DNA from: Dermanyssus gallinae
Taxonomy: Eukaryota; Arthropoda; Arachnida; Mesostigmata; Dermanyssidae
Length of the DNA: 64,000 nt
Assembly (NCBI GenBank): GCA_003439945.1
Contig: QVRM01002126.1
Location: forward strand, 1-64,000
Direction of reading: 5' to 3'
The position numbers were made by a program, and so were the translations under genes. The notes under the pieces were generated by a model. The model was not told the DNA's origin. It was given only the letters and a program-made list of their open reading frames with translations, and did not search any database. Shown in pieces: positions 62,416 to 64,000 of the stretch (within the stretch, counting starts at the first letter, position 1; every line of letters begins with the position of its first letter).

Positions 62416-64000
62416 AGTCACCATTCTGCAGCCGCCGCCACCAATAACTGCCACAGCGCTACCATCGCTACCAGCCTCAATCATTATCTCCAGCACCGAG
62501 AACAGGATGACCCTGCTTAGAAAGCAAAGAGAAGTAGTGAATGGACTCAAATCACCCAGGCCAGCGCCCGATCTCTGACGTTAGTACCTACGCCAGACGA
62601 GGCCCGCTGTTGAACAACGTAAAAGTGCGATTGGCCAAACTCGAAGCCATCGAAACCTTAAGGGCTTGGCCTGTGTTAAGACGCTCGAAGGTTTGAGCAA
62701 CCCGCTCGAAACATTTTCGATCGCCTTTGCACCTGTGTTGCGAGCCGCGATACCACCCACGTTGTTGTATCAATACTGCGAAATAATGCGATTGGCAGTA
62801 ATCAAGGAGAAGCAATTAGAACAACTGCAGCATCATCAGCGCAAAGAGCGTCCCGACGGCAGCCCACTTCAAAGGACATCATCAGCCGCCAGTTCTCGAG
62901 CATCGACAACAGGTGGTGAATCGCGTCTGTGTCGCGCGACAAAAGCGGCCAATGATGTAAACCATTTGATCGAGTATTTGACTCGTTTTTTTACCCCCAA
63001 TTAACCTCCAACCATTATTGGCCTGCTCTAGCAGCCATTTCCACTGGCAACGATGCCGTTCACTGTAGATGCGCACACAGATAGCCAGCCACTTGCAGCC
63101 ATCCGGCAGCCGCATACAGCTGCACCTGCCACAGTCGATCGATGCCGAAAAACGCATGTCCCGAGTCGATAGTCTCTCACTGAGGTCGGAAAGATGACAG
63201 TTATATTAATTCATTGTTTTATTAACACCCAAACTAGGTAAAAGTGTTTATGTTACATCAAAATGTTTCGAGACACCAACAATCTAGCGTTTTGCTAGTT
63301 CTGCTATAGACCTAACCGCCGGGCATACCGCGGCGTGGTGTCGATCCACATTTGCTCCAGCATTGTTTGCATTGACATTCATCCTGTGGTTCATGAAGAC
63401 CCTCCACGTGGCACAGAACGTGATGAAATCCATGAGCTGCAAATCGGCCGTAGTTAGATGTCGATCTTTTACCCCGCTAACCCCGCCATTCAGTGCTCGT
63501 CATTGCTGCTGTTCCATAAACACATATGTCCACCTCACTAATTTTGGTTTCCCAGTTCTGCATATAAACTTCAAAGGCGCACGTTTTCTTCAGATTACAT
63601 TGTTTTTGTAGGTCTTCCGTCAGCAGCGGGCCACCCGCCAAGACGTGAACAATTCTATTCCTGCATGTGTTCGAAAGCGCAAAGATGACAGTTATGCAGA
63701 TGCCGTTGTTCTTGCGGCAAATGTGTCTGTCTGACTGACGCGTTCAATGACTTTTTTCAAACTTCTTTTTTCAAGGAAAAACTCAGCTCACATCCCACTC
63801 GTTGTGGAATGGCGACCGTCGGATTCATCAGAGAATCACGGCAATCTCAAAGGCGAGTACCGCTGGCCACCGCCCTTGTCGTAGCGGTTCAAAAGACATA
63901 ACGGTGTTTGTTTTGCAATTATGTGGACCACAGTCCTTCGCGCTGCTTTGCTCGTATCGGGTTCGACGATAAGTGGGCTACTCTCAAGCGTCTTAATCGT
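62416..64000. other. No recognised gene
   Basis: A plus-strand frame at 62666-63004 (113 codons, with LYQYCEIMRLAVIKEKQLEQLQ) is preceded by another frame reading KVRLAKLEAIETLRAW at 62620-62665. Together they could be a frameshifted unknown coding remnant. A minus-strand transposase remnant is possible at 63300-63800 but too decayed to assign. Confidence 0.3.

Overview
The window is animal nuclear DNA. Its genes are split by GT/AG introns, it is full of (TA)n and (CAA/GTT)n microsatellites, and it holds decayed mariner, DUF4817-type and non-LTR elements plus a tRNA-derived SINE. The transposon mix and gene content suggest an arthropod. A mite or tick is my best guess, because DUF4817-type elements are common there and duplicated tra2 has been reported in mites; this is inference, not shown directly.

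Layout. 1-15.2 kb has no gene I can support beyond one weak candidate exon (13.49-13.71 kb, minus). It holds two minisatellites, long triplet-repeat tracts, a SINE, and fragments of mariner, DUF4817 and LINE elements. 15.19-34.9 kb is a head-to-tail tandem duplication of about 9.5-10.2 kb. Each unit carries a complete four-exon transformer-2 gene on the minus strand, predicted 250 and 243 aa. The copies have since diverged: a LINE fragment sits only in unit A and a DUF4817 transposon only in unit B. Intron 2 of both copies holds a possible frame-preserving cassette exon. 38.06-48.55 kb is a minus-strand KDM3/JMJD1-type histone H3K9 demethylase gene. Nine coding exons were placed by reading splice sites; its N-terminal exons were not found. 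One JmjC exon carries an apparent one-base frame conflict. Its introns contain a decayed LINE and a SINE.

50.3-52.3 kb and 59.8-62.4 kb are a second, non-coding direct-repeat pair about 10 kb apart; the distal copy is split by a truncated mariner. Just before the distal copy lies a broken FEM1-like gene (58.70-59.70 kb, plus) that lacks most ankyrin repeats and has several frame changes and a stop. The last 1.6 kb has no gene I can name.

The genes are not an operon. tra2 is a splicing regulator used in insect sex determination, FEM1 proteins are CUL2 substrate receptors first known from nematode sex determination, and KDM3 enzymes demethylate H3K9 and act in mammalian sex determination. Their proximity is notable but may be chance.
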